From CAYVFC01 sp964450715 (GTDB taxonomy: Bacteria > Myxococcota_A > Polyangia > Polyangiales > JAFGIB01): DNA of 24,337 bases. The DNA is taken from positions 1-24,337 of the forward strand of contig CAYVFC010000123.1 in NCBI GenBank assembly GCA_964450715.1. Reading direction: 5' to 3'. Positions 14,969 to 22,841 of the stretch are shown here, piece after piece. The notes below the pieces were generated by a model that made no database searches, was not told where the DNA came from, and saw nothing but the letters and a program-made list of their open reading frames with translations. Positions within the stretch are counted from its first letter, which is position 1. Each line of letters begins with the position of its first letter. Both the position numbers and the translations under genes were made by a program.

Positions 14969-16468
14969 CTACGCCACCACCTTGCGCCGGGCGGCGGCCA
15001 GGGAGAAGAGCGCGGCGCGCGCCTTGTTGACGGTTTCGTCGAACTCGGCCTCGGGCTGGCTCATGGCTACGATGCCCGCGCCGGCCTGCATGAGGAACTC
15101 GCCGCCGGTCTCGACCACGGTGCGGATAGCGATGGCCACGTCCATGTTGCCGTCGAAGCCGATGTAGCCGACCGCCCCGCCGTATACGCCGCGACGCTCG
15201 GGCTCGAGCTCCTCGATGATCTGCATGGCGCGCACCTTGGGCGCGCCGCTCAGCGTGCCCGCGGGAAAGGAGGCCCGCAGCACATCGATGGCGTCGCGCT
15301 CCGAGGAGCACTTGCCGATCAGGTTGGAAACGATGTGCATGACGTGCGAGTAGCGCTCGACCACCATCTCCTCGGTGACCCGCACCGTGCCGGGCTGGCT
15401 TATGCGCCCGAGATCGTTGCGCCCCAGGTCGACCAGCATGACGTGCTCGGCCCTCTCCTTGGGATCGGCGAGCATCTCTTCTTGCAGCTGCCGATCCTTT
15501 TCCGGATCCGGGTCGCGGCGACGGGTGCCGGCTATGGGCCTGAGCTCGGCGATGCCGTTCTCCAGCCGTACCAGCGTCTCCGGGCTGGCGCCGGCGATGC
15601 GCAGCCCGGGAAAGCGCAGGAAGTACATGTACGGGGAGGGATTCACCGAGCGCATGGCCCGGTAGACGTCAAACGGGTCGATGCCGTCGCCGGGCAGGCG
15701 GAAGCGCTGGCTCAGAACCACCTGGAAGATATCGCCGGCCGCGATGTACTCCTTGCAGCGCTCCACTGCCGCACAGTACTCGGGCCGGCTGAAGGACGAG
15801 GCCGGTAGCTTAAGCCCGGCGACCGCCTGGGGCGGCGCCATCTCGCGCAGGCGAGCCGGATTGCCGAGCCGCTCGGCCGCGCGGTCGATGAGCGCTACGG
15901 TCGAGCGGTAGCGCTCATCGAGGTCGTCTCCGGGAGCGACCCTGCAGGGCACGACGATGTCGATGGTCTGCTTCAGGTTATCGAAGATCAGCACGGTGCC
16001 GCCCACGGCGAATTCGAAGTCGAAGCCGCCCGGCACCGGAGGGTTCTTGTCGCCCACGGTCGGTTCGAAGCGCCTGACCGCGTCGTAAGGCACGTACCCC
16101 ACCGCGCCGCCCCAGAAACGCGGCAGCCCCTCGGTCCCGGCCGGGCGGTATGCGGCCAGGGTCTGGCGCAGAGAGTCCCACGGATCGGAAACCGTACGAA
16201 CCGAGGCGCCCTCGGCCGTGATCTCCTCGTAACGGTCCTCCACGCCGCGCACGATCACCTCGGGGTCAAAGCCCACGAAGCTGTAGCGGGCCCACTTCTC
16301 GCCGCCCTGCACGCTTTCCAACAGGTAGCTGCCCGGCCCCTGCCCTACGGTCGCGCAGGCGAGCACCGGGGTGATGGCGTCGCCCAGTATCCGGCGATAG
16401 ACGGGGATCACGGTCGCCTGTTTGGCGAGCTCGCAGAACCTCTCGAGATCGGGAACAACCCTTTCCAT
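14969..16468 (-). CDS. trpE: Anthranilate synthase component I
   Basis: 499-residue large subunit converting chorismate to anthranilate, using ammonia delivered by TrpG; first step of tryptophan synthesis. The N-terminal LLESV (49-53) is the tryptophan feedback-binding motif. The chorismate-binding domain fills about 220-490, with IAAGDIFQVVLSQRF, NPSPYMYFLRF, ASPETLV, PIAGTRRR, DLGRNDLGR and the C-terminal GAPKVRAMQIIEELEP and GGAVGYIGFDG. Length and motifs are normal and no TrpG is fused. No trpG, trpD or other trp gene follows inside the window, so it appears to stand alone. The frame extends upstream, but ATG 16468 begins the conserved sequence. The upstream 206 bases hold two copies of a direct repeat and no Trp-codon leader peptide. 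Confidence 0.95.
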   Translation of the reverse strand: MERVVPDLERFCELAKQATVIPVYRRILGDAITPVLACATVGQGPGSYLLESVQGGEKWARYSFVGFDPEVIVRGVEDRYEEITAEGASVRTVSDPWDSLRQTLAAYRPAGTEGLPRFWGGAVGYVPYDAVRRFEPTVGDKNPPVPGGFDFEFAVGGTVLIFDNLKQTIDIVVPCRVAPGDDLDERYRSTVALIDRAAERLGNPARLREMAPPQAVAGLKLPASSFSRPEYCAAVERCKEYIAAGDIFQVVLSQRFRLPGDGIDPFDVYRAMRSVNPSPYMYFLRFPGLRIAGASPETLVRLENGIAELRPIAGTRRRDPDPEKDRQLQEEMLADPKERAEHVMLVDLGRNDLGRISQPGTVRVTEEMVVERYSHVMHIVSNLIGKCSSERDAIDVLRASFPAGTLSGAPKVRAMQIIEELEPERRGVYGGAVGYIGFDGNMDVAIAIRTVVETGGEFLMQAGAGIVAMSQPEAEFDETVNKARAALFSLAAARRKVVA

Positions 16469-16520
16469 AGCCGCGCAAATAGAGCACCGAACCGGGCGGC
16501 AGGTCAATGACCAGCGCAGG

Positions 16521-16571
16521 TTGTCACCTCGACCGGTGCGCCTTGTCACCTCGACCAATGGGAGAGGTCTC
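16521..16571 (-). repeat. Direct repeat and dispersed-repeat copy upstream of trpE
   Basis: TTGTCACCTCGACC occurs at 16521-16534 and 16543-16556, a 22-base period (two helical turns). Read on the minus strand, 16571-16543 gives GAGACCTCTCCC followed by GGTCGAGGTGACAA, closely related to 22711-22738 and partly to 6121-6142. Tandem operator sites for trpE or a dispersed repeat with a partial duplication are both possible. Confidence 0.6.
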
Positions 16572-16674
16572 AGAGGAGGGTACGCAGAGAAGCGAGAGGA
16601 CGCGGGGTCGAAATGGTTCGAAAACGGTGTTATGACGGGGTAGGTAAAACATCTGCCATTCGAGGCGGTTAGCG

Positions 16675-17319
16675 TTGAAAGCCGAAACCTTACGCAAGAT
16701 AGCTCCCGTACCCGATCCCGCGCATCTGGCTGCCGACCTGGAGATGCTGCGCGGCAAGGCGCTGGCGGCCGGAGCTTCCGAGGCATCGATCATCGGCGCG
16801 GCGAGCGTGGCGATCGACGCCGAGGTGATGAAGCGGGTACAGGGGTCGCCCGCAGCCTCGACCGGCTCGACCGGGTACGCCTCGTACCATTGGCCTCTGA
16901 GCTACCCGAAGGATCCGGTCGAGGAGGCGGTGGCGGCCTTCCAGAAGGCCGTTTTCTTCCGGGTGGCTGCCGCCGGCTCCGCGCCCGAGCGCCTGGGCGG
17001 GCCTATCTCCGACCGGGCGGAACGCGACCTCTACTATAAGGTCTACGAGATAACGGCCGCGGTGGAGTCCGCATCCTTTTATTATGGGCACCACCTGGCC
17101 GTGGGGTTTGCCGTGGGGAATTGCCGCGCGGTCTTCTGCGCCGATGAGCCGGCTTGTCAGGCCATGAAACGGGGCCAGGGCTGCTTGCACCCGTACAAGG
17201 CGCGACCCTCGCTCGAAGCGGTCGGTATCGATGCCCGGGAGCTCGGGCGTAAAACGGGCTGGAACATTATCCCGGACGACGGCGAGGCGTTTCTGGCCGG
17301 GCTGGTGCTGGTCTACTGA
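16675..17319 (+). CDS. DUF2284 family protein, variant lacking the N-terminal cysteine cluster
   Basis: 214 residues, related over its whole length to the next gene. It keeps the C-terminal cysteine set C150-x4-C155-x5-C161-x8-C170 (GNCRAVFCADEPAC, QGCLHPYKARPSLE) and the following GID motif. Where the paralogue has four cysteines, it has a Ser/Gly/Tyr stretch with none (about 52-75). DUF2284 proteins are described as predicted metal-binding; their role is not known to me. The start is TTG 16675, with GAGGCGG nine bases upstream. It is divergent from trpE and nine bases from the next gene, so they are probably co-transcribed and may work as a pair. Confidence 0.82.
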   Translation: MKAETLRKIAPVPDPAHLAADLEMLRGKALAAGASEASIIGAASVAIDAEVMKRVQGSPAASTGSTGYASYHWPLSYPKDPVEEAVAAFQKAVFFRVAAAGSAPERLGGPISDRAERDLYYKVYEITAAVESASFYYGHHLAVGFAVGNCRAVFCADEPACQAMKRGQGCLHPYKARPSLEAVGIDARELGRKTGWNIIPDDGEAFLAGLVLVY

Positions 17320-17328
17320 GGGAACGTC

Positions 17329-18006
17329 GTGGCGAGCTTACCGGCGGGATCGATGATGAGACAGGCGAGCGGCGGCCTGGAAAAGTTGCGGCGCTATGCC
17401 GAGAAACGAGGCGCGGACGACGCTCTGGTCATCCAGGCCTCTGACGTGCTGGTCGATCCGAGGGTGCGGCTCAAGTGCATGATCCCGAAGTGCTATTCGA
17501 GCGGCGCCTGCGACCACTGCCCGCCTCACGGCTACTCGGCGCAGGAGATACGCGAAATCATCTCCCGTTACCAGCAGGGGGTTTTCTACCGGGTGAAGGT
17601 CAGAAACCAGGTGATCGCCGCCGAGAACATATCGGAGAACATCACCTCGGGCGTGTTCGACGACAAGGGGAACCTCCAGAACCTGGGCGGACACTACATG
17701 CTCGTGTTCACCATCCTGGCGTTGCTGAAGAAGAAAGCCACCGCCATGGGATACCAGGCCTCCTTCGGATTGTCCGCCGGCAATTGTCGGGACGTGTTCT
17801 GCCACTTCCAGCCCACCTGCCGGAAGCTGATGAGCCCCGGCAAGGGGTGTCGCCACCCCGACCTTAGCGCGCCCTCCCTGGAATCCTGCGGCATCGACGC
17901 CTTTGCCATGGCGGCCCGGGTCGGATGGGACGTCTACCCCATCGGGGGCTCGCTGACCCCGGGGGACGTTCCCCACGGAACCTTGCTGGGGCTGATTCTC
18001 CTGTAG
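17329..18006 (+). CDS. DUF2284 family predicted metal-binding protein
   Basis: 225 residues with two cysteine sets. The N-terminal C50-x4-C55-x5-C61-x2-C64 (LKCMIPKCYSSGACDHCPPH) is ferredoxin-like. The C-terminal set is C153-x4-C158-x5-C164-x9-C174 (GNCRDVFCHFQPTC, KGCRHPDLSAPSLE). Two iron-sulfur or other metal sites are therefore likely, by inference. GTG 17329, with GAGGGAAC upstream, is used; ATG 17353 is the alternative. It is the second gene of a tandem paralogue pair. Confidence 0.87.
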   Translation: MASLPAGSMMRQASGGLEKLRRYAEKRGADDALVIQASDVLVDPRVRLKCMIPKCYSSGACDHCPPHGYSAQEIREIISRYQQGVFYRVKVRNQVIAAENISENITSGVFDDKGNLQNLGGHYMLVFTILALLKKKATAMGYQASFGLSAGNCRDVFCHFQPTCRKLMSPGKGCRHPDLSAPSLESCGIDAFAMAARVGWDVYPIGGSLTPGDVPHGTLLGLILL

Positions 18007-18054
18007 GACGGTCGGCCCGGAAACGGTGAAAGCAGGCGCTACACGGTCGAGAAG

Positions 18055-18294
18055 ATGGCGAGTCGAAAAAAGAGCACCTGGCAACAGAGCAAGCAAGCGC
18101 AGTTGCAGCTCAACTTCACCGCACGCCAGCTCGTGCTCGGCGGCCGCGACATGAAGGTCTGGTATCACGTGTTCGACAACATGATCCGCCTGGAGGGCTC
18201 GCCGGTGAAGGCGCTCAACTGCATCATGCAGTGGATGTCGGGCTATCCAAAGAAAGATAAGACCATAGCGAAAATCACCATTGATTCGGAATAG
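18055..18294 (+). CDS. Small basic protein of unknown function
   Basis: 79 residues, not recognised. A lysine-rich N-terminus (MASRKKSTWQQSKQAQLQLN) is followed by a compact part with conserved-looking aromatic residues (DMKVWYHVFDNMIRLEG, CIMQWMSGYPKKDK). It has no signal peptide and one cysteine. The frame has a coding-type composition, and the TAG stop is immediately followed by the ATG of the next gene, which supports a real, co-transcribed gene. Confidence 0.65.
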   Translation: MASRKKSTWQQSKQAQLQLNFTARQLVLGGRDMKVWYHVFDNMIRLEGSPVKALNCIMQWMSGYPKKDKTIAKITIDSE

Positions 18295-18954
18295 ATGCGA
18301 TTCAAATCTATAGGCTATCTCATCTCAGTTATTGCAGCGGTTCTCGCGGGGGGATGCGGGTCCGGGGCTCATATCAGACCTGATAACGGCGCGAAGGGAG
18401 CAACCGGCGAAGCGCGGGGCGCGAGCGGTTCCGAAGCTTCTGAACGCTCCTCGCGAGGAGCAGACCCTTCGGCCCCCAACCTCAAAATGGTCGAGATGAA
18501 GGTCGTCCACGTGGGCGAGGGGCCGGGACGCGGAGCCGTGGTAGTGCTGCGGGAGAAGCTCGGAGAAGAGCGCCTGGTGCCCATGGTGATCGGCGACTTC
18601 GAGGCCGGGGCCATATCGCTGCGCCTGCTGCGCCAGCAAACGGTTAGGCCGCTCACCCACAATCTGCTCGAAAACATCCTGGCCGAGTACGGCGTCCGTA
18701 TCGTCAAGCTGGAAATCGACGCGCTCAAGGACAACATCTTCCTGGGTCGGCTCTTTCTGCAGGACCGGGAGGGAAAAGTTACCGAGATCGATACCCGCCC
18801 CTCGGACGGTATCGCGCTCGCTCTCGGTGCCGAGGCTCCCATTTACATGTCGATCGACGTGGTGAAGGGAGCGGGCCGCACGCGTGCCGAGTGGGAGCAA
18901 GACAACCCGGCACCCGAGGACGAACCCGGCGACGAGGCGCCGGCCACGCTTTGA
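18295..18954 (+). CDS. Bifunctional nuclease (BFN/DUF151) domain lipoprotein
   Basis: 219 residues. Signal peptide with lipobox LAGGC (C21), a low-complexity linker rich in Gly/Ala/Ser and charged residues (about 22-62), then a complete BFN domain (about 63-175): VPMVIGDFEAGAISLRL, RPLTHNLLENILAEYG, IDTRPSDGIALALGAEAPIY. BFN domains have been reported as nucleases, and the SDGIALALR-like signature is the family hallmark. They are usually cytoplasmic, so anchoring by a lipobox is unusual. An acidic tail (EDEPGDEA) follows. It is directly adjacent to the preceding small gene. Confidence 0.85.
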   Translation: MRFKSIGYLISVIAAVLAGGCGSGAHIRPDNGAKGATGEARGASGSEASERSSRGADPSAPNLKMVEMKVVHVGEGPGRGAVVVLREKLGEERLVPMVIGDFEAGAISLRLLRQQTVRPLTHNLLENILAEYGVRIVKLEIDALKDNIFLGRLFLQDREGKVTEIDTRPSDGIALALGAEAPIYMSIDVVKGAGRTRAEWEQDNPAPEDEPGDEAPATL

Positions 18955-18989
18955 CGGTGTGGCCGTGATGCCCCGCTATTAACCTCTAT

Positions 18990-19016
18990 TTGACCGGGGA
19001 CTGCCTACGGTATAGC
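18990..19016 (+). promoter_or_regulatory. Possible promoter of the carboxylase operon
   Basis: TTGACC (18990-18995) and TATAGC (19011-19016), with a short spacer of 15 bases, 40 bases before the ATG. Confidence 0.4.
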
Positions 19017-19055
19017 CTCTCGTCCTTCATAATCGGCAGGACAGGTGGTCTCGGA

Positions 19056-20606
19056 ATGACGTCCAATCCCAAGCTGGAACAGCTCTACCGGCTTCGCGAA
19101 GAAGCGATGCTCGGGGGCGGCGGAAAACAGATCGAAGCGCAGCATCTGAAGGGAAAGCTGACCGCGCGCGAACGTATCGGGATGCTACTCGACGACCGGA
19201 GCTTCACGGAGCTCGACATGTTTGTCCGCCACCGCTGCACCGATTTCGGGCTGGACAAGCAGAGCTATCTGGGCGACGGCGTGGTCACCGGGTACGGCAC
19301 CATCGAGGGCCGGCTCGTATTCGTCTTCTCGCAGGACTTCACCGTTTTCGGCGGCTCGCTCTCGGAGACCTACGCCAAGAAAATCTGCAAGGTCATGGAC
19401 CTGGCGCTCAAGGTGGGCGCGCCCGTGATCGGCATCAATGACTCGGGCGGCGCGCGCATCCAGGAAGGCGTGGACAGCCTCGGCGGATACGCGGACATCT
19501 TCTTGCGCAACACGCTGGTCTCCGGCGTGATACCGCAGATCAGCGTGGTCATGGGCCCGTGCGCGGGCGGAGCGGTCTACTCGCCGGCTATCACCGACTT
19601 CATCTTCATGGTGGAGGGCACCAGCTACATGTTCGTGACCGGCCCCAACGTGGTCAAGACGGTCACGCACGAGGAGGTCAGCTTCCAGGACCTGGGCGGG
19701 GCCGGAGTGCACAGCAGCAAGAGCGGCGTGGCGCACTTCGCCTGCAAGGACGAGATCGCAACCTTCCAGGCCGTGCGCAAGCTGATGAGCTACGTCCCGC
19801 TGAACAACCTGGAGGATCCACCCTATCTGGAAACGAGCGATCCTCCGGACCGGGCGGACGAAGCGCTGGACACCATCGTCCCGGACAATCCCAACAAGCC
19901 CTATGACATGAAGGAGATCATTACCCGGGTGGTCGATGACCGGGACTTCTTCGAGGTGCAGAAGGACTTCGCCCAGAACATCATCGTCGGGTTCGCGCGC
20001 TTGGGCGGCCGCTCGGTGGGAATCGTGGCCAACCAGCCGGCCGTGCTGGCCGGCGTGCTGGACATCAACTCCGCCTGCAAGGCGGGACGCTTCGTCCGCT
20101 TTTGCGACTGCTTCAACATCCCGCTCATCACCTTCGAGGACGTGCCGGGCTTCATGCCTGGCACTGCCCAGGAGTTCGGCGGGATCATCCGGCACGGGGC
20201 CAAGCTGCTGTTCGCCTTTGCCGAGGCCACGGTGCCCAAGATCACCGTCATCACCCGCAAGGCCTACGGCGGGGCCTACGACGTCATGAGCAGCAAGCAC
20301 ATCCGTTGCGACATCAACCTGGCCTGGCCCTCGGCCGAGCTGGCGGTGATGGGGCCCAAGGGAGCGGTCGAGATCATCTTCAAGAAGGAGATCGCCACAT
20401 CCAACAACCCGGACAAGATCCTGGAAGAGCGGCTCAAGCAGTACATCAACGAGTTCGCCAACCCCTACAAGGCGGCCGAGAGGGGGTACATCGACGACAT
20501 TATCGAACCCCGGTATACTCGGCCGCGCCTGATCGAAGCGCTGCAGATGCTCGATACCAAGACCGACAGTAACCCCAACAAAAAACACGCCAACATTCCG
20601 CTGTAG
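19056..20606 (+). CDS. pccB: Acyl-CoA carboxylase carboxyltransferase (beta) subunit, propionyl-CoA type
   Basis: 516 residues. It transfers carboxyl from biotin to an acyl-CoA, most likely propionyl-CoA giving methylmalonyl-CoA. Two crotonase-like halves are present. The N-terminal half has ARERIGMLLDDRSF, DFTVFGGSLSE, GINDSGGARIQEGV and MGPCAGGAVYSP; the C-terminal half has VDDRDFFEVQ, FARLGGRSVGIVANQP, FEDVPGFMPGTAQE and KAYGGAYDVMSSKH. The ending KHANIPL is the same as in classic PccB proteins. The aspartate in GGAYDVM is the position I recall as favouring propionyl over acetyl substrates. ATG 19056 opens the family sequence. It is the first gene of a three-gene operon. Confidence 0.94.
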   Translation: MTSNPKLEQLYRLREEAMLGGGGKQIEAQHLKGKLTARERIGMLLDDRSFTELDMFVRHRCTDFGLDKQSYLGDGVVTGYGTIEGRLVFVFSQDFTVFGGSLSETYAKKICKVMDLALKVGAPVIGINDSGGARIQEGVDSLGGYADIFLRNTLVSGVIPQISVVMGPCAGGAVYSPAITDFIFMVEGTSYMFVTGPNVVKTVTHEEVSFQDLGGAGVHSSKSGVAHFACKDEIATFQAVRKLMSYVPLNNLEDPPYLETSDPPDRADEALDTIVPDNPNKPYDMKEIITRVVDDRDFFEVQKDFAQNIIVGFARLGGRSVGIVANQPAVLAGVLDINSACKAGRFVRFCDCFNIPLITFEDVPGFMPGTAQEFGGIIRHGAKLLFAFAEATVPKITVITRKAYGGAYDVMSSKHIRCDINLAWPSAELAVMGPKGAVEIIFKKEIATSNNPDKILEERLKQYINEFANPYKAAERGYIDDIIEPRYTRPRLIEALQMLDTKTDSNPNKKHANIPL

Positions 20607-22120
20607 TGTCGCGTATGTTTTCCAAAATACTGGTCGCCAATCGAGGCGAGATCGCCATCCGGGTCATGCGCGCGTGCCGGGAGATGGGCATCAAGAGCGT
20701 CGCCGTCTACTCCGAGGCGGACGCCAAGGCGCAGCACGTGCGCTACGCGGACCAGGCGTTCCCGCTGGGGCCGGCCCCGGCCTCGGAGAGCTACCTGGTC
20801 TACGACAAGGTCATCGACGCGGCACAGCGCGCGGGCGCCGAGGCCATCCACCCCGGCTATGGTTTTCTCTCCGAGAACCCGGCTTTTGCGCGCAAGGTCA
20901 AGCGGGCCGGTCTGGTCTTCATCGGCCCCAAGCCCGATACCATCAAGCTGCTGGGCGACAAGACCGCCGCCCGCAAGCGCATGATCGAAGCCGGCGTACC
21001 CGTGGTTCCCGGCACGGAGGAGACGGCCGCCGACCTGGAAGAGGTGCGGGCCCTGGCCGACGACATGGGCTACCCGGTACTGCTCAAGGCGGCCGCCGGG
21101 GGAGGAGGCAAGGGCATGCGCGTGGTCAGGGAGGCCGACGAGCTCGGCCGCGCCTACCGCCTCGCCCGCTCCGAGGCCGAGTCGGCCTTTGGCGATGACC
21201 GCGTCTACCTCGAGAAGTACATCGAACGGCCGCGACACATCGAAGTGCAGATCATCGCGGACGCCAAGGGGCATACGGTCCACCTGGGAGAACGCGAGTG
21301 CTCCATCCAGAGGCGCCACCAGAAGGTGGTCGAGGAGTGCCCCTCCCCCATCGTCGACCAGGAGATGAGGGAGCGTCTGGGACAGGCCGCGGTCAAGGCC
21401 GCCAAGTCGGCCCACTATCTCAACGCCGGTACGGTCGAGTTCCTGGTGGACGAGGCGCGAAGCTTCTACTTCCTGGAAGTAAACACGCGCTTGCAGGTCG
21501 AGCACCCGGTAACCGAGATGGTGACCGGCATCGATCTGGTGCGCGAACAGATCTGCATCGCTGCCGGGTTGCCGCTCAGCTTCACGCAAGACGATGTCGA
21601 CTGGCGCGGCTCGGCCATCGAGTGCCGCGTCTATGCCGAGGATTCGTCCAACAACTTCATGCCCTCGGTCGGCTCTATCCGCAGCTACCGAGAGCCCGGT
21701 GGGCCCGGGGTGCGCGTAGACTCGGGCCTGGCCGCCGGCGACGAGGTCACGGTCTACTACGATCCGCTGATCGCCAAGCTGATCTGCTGGGGAAGCGACC
21801 GCGAGCAAGCCATCGCGCGCATGAAGCGGGCGCTGGAGGAGTACATGATCACCGGCGTCAAGACCGGCATCCCTCTGCTCCGGCAGGTGATGAGCCACGA
21901 AAGCTATGCGGATGCCGACATCTCCACCCATTTCATCGAAGACAACATGGAGGTACTGCTCCAGAAGCCGTACGTCTCGCAGTACGAGCTGGAAACGCTT
22001 TCGGTGCTAGCCTGCGCTTTCGACTACCAGGAGCAGAAATGCCGCCAGAAGGGTCTCTGCGCACCGAGGAACAGCGGCTGGAAGGCCGAGAAACGGCGTA
22101 AAGCCATCATCAGGTCCTGA
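20606..22120 (+). CDS. accC: Biotin carboxylase subunit of acyl-CoA carboxylase
   Basis: 504 residues. It carboxylates the biotin of the carrier protein with ATP and bicarbonate. The N-terminal KILVANRGEIAIRVMRACRE and HPGYGFLSEN are intact. So are the ATP-grasp loop KAAAGGGGKGMRVV (161-174), EKYIERPRHIEVQI, ERECSIQRRHQKVVEE and EVNTRLQVEHPVTE (291-304). The C-terminus extends about 30 residues beyond the usual carboxylase end with a basic tail, but no carrier domain is fused. The GTG start shares one base with the stop of pccB; ATG 20615 is an equally good start that opens with MFSKILVANRGE. Coupled translation with pccB is likely. Confidence 0.95.
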   Translation: MSRMFSKILVANRGEIAIRVMRACREMGIKSVAVYSEADAKAQHVRYADQAFPLGPAPASESYLVYDKVIDAAQRAGAEAIHPGYGFLSENPAFARKVKRAGLVFIGPKPDTIKLLGDKTAARKRMIEAGVPVVPGTEETAADLEEVRALADDMGYPVLLKAAAGGGGKGMRVVREADELGRAYRLARSEAESAFGDDRVYLEKYIERPRHIEVQIIADAKGHTVHLGERECSIQRRHQKVVEECPSPIVDQEMRERLGQAAVKAAKSAHYLNAGTVEFLVDEARSFYFLEVNTRLQVEHPVTEMVTGIDLVREQICIAAGLPLSFTQDDVDWRGSAIECRVYAEDSSNNFMPSVGSIRSYREPGGPGVRVDSGLAAGDEVTVYYDPLIAKLICWGSDREQAIARMKRALEEYMITGVKTGIPLLRQVMSHESYADADISTHFIEDNMEVLLQKPYVSQYELETLSVLACAFDYQEQKCRQKGLCAPRNSGWKAEKRRKAIIRS

Positions 22121-22123
22121 ACC

Positions 22124-22630
22124 ATGAAATACATCGCCAAGATAGAAGGCGAGGTATTCTCGCTCGATCTCCGCGAATCAGAGGGCGACGTGCACGCCAT
22201 GGTCGGCGGCAAGAGCAGCCCGGTCCGGCTGGAGAAGCTCGACAGCGGCTCCAGGCTCTGCGCGCTGATCGGGGGCAAGTCGCTCGAGGTCGACATCTAT
22301 CGCGATGGATCGGCATACGTCATTCATTACCGGGGCAATACCTACCGCTGCGCGGTAGACGATAAGAACTCGGCCATTCTCAAGCAGCTGTTGAACCACA
22401 CCTCGGAGCAAATCGAGCAGAAGGAGCTCCGCTCCCCCATGCCCGGTCTGGTGGTCGACATCTCCGTCTCTCCCGGACAGCGGGTGCAAGCCGGTGATCC
22501 GCTGCTCATCCTGGAAGCCATGAAGATGGAAAACGAGATCCGCTCGCCCTTCTCCGGCGCGGTCAAGGCCGTCAAGGTAGCGGTAGGCCAGGCCGTGGAG
22601 CTCAACCAGCTGTTAATCGTCTTCGAGTAA
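22124..22630 (+). CDS. Biotin carboxyl carrier protein
   Basis: 168 residues. The N-terminal 95 residues form a separate small domain with repeated beta strands (VHAMVGGKSSPVRLEKL, CALIGGKSLEVDIYRDG), probably for docking to the other subunits. The C-terminal biotinyl domain (about 102-168) contains SPMPGLVVDISVSPGQRV and the biotinylation motif EAMKMENEI, with lysine 134 as acceptor. The start lies three bases after the biotin carboxylase stop. With the two preceding genes it makes a complete acyl-CoA carboxylase. A methylmalonyl-CoA mutase or epimerase is not in the window. Confidence 0.94.
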   Translation: MKYIAKIEGEVFSLDLRESEGDVHAMVGGKSSPVRLEKLDSGSRLCALIGGKSLEVDIYRDGSAYVIHYRGNTYRCAVDDKNSAILKQLLNHTSEQIEQKELRSPMPGLVVDISVSPGQRVQAGDPLLILEAMKMENEIRSPFSGAVKAVKVAVGQAVELNQLLIVFE

Positions 22631-22657
22631 CCCCCTCCCACTATTCGCGCTCGCCTG

Positions 22658-22694
22658 CGCAGTAGGGGCGGGCGCAAGGCCCGCCCCTACTGCG
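22658..22694. repeat. Dispersed palindrome with 16-bp perfect stem
   Basis: CGCAGTAGGGGCGGGC, loop GCAAG, GCCCGCCCCTACTGCG. It has the same core as 13883-13903. It lies just after the carboxylase operon and could act as a 3'-end stabiliser or terminator, without a T-run. Confidence 0.85.
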
Positions 22695-22710
22695 TTTGAT
22701 GCCCACATCG

Positions 22711-22738
22711 GAGATCTCTCCCTTCGGTCGAGATGACA
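22711..22738 (+). repeat. Dispersed repeat (GAGATCTCTCCC...GGTCGAGATGACA)
   Basis: Closely similar to 16571-16543 read on the minus strand, and sharing its first 22 bases with few changes with 6121-6142 inside the family 2 MITE. Confidence 0.6.
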
Positions 22739-22805
22739 GTGCCGCATACTCCCAGTATTCGGACACCATCCCGGCCGACAAGCGGGCCCTCCCGGCGGAG
22801 GCGGT

Positions 22806-22829
22806 TCTCTGCTATATTAAATACAGAGA
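22806..22829 (+). promoter_or_regulatory. Inverted repeat over the AraC-family gene promoter
   Basis: TCTCTG-N12-CAGAGA, enclosing an AT-rich TATATTAAAT that can serve as -10 (TATATT, 22813-22818), 24 bases before the ATG. The position fits autoregulation or control by another factor. No strong -35 was found. Confidence 0.4.
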
Positions 22830-22841
22830 GCGTAACCGGCC

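Noticed and set aside
16469..16674. Tryptophan leader peptide and attenuator before trpE
   Set aside because: No short frame with consecutive Trp codons and no alternative terminator hairpin could be found.
19185..21931. Two long minus-strand frames (467 and 488 codons) opposite pccB and accC
   Set aside because: They are rich in Asp, His, Val and Gly, show no family features, and mirror the codon structure of the carboxylase genes.
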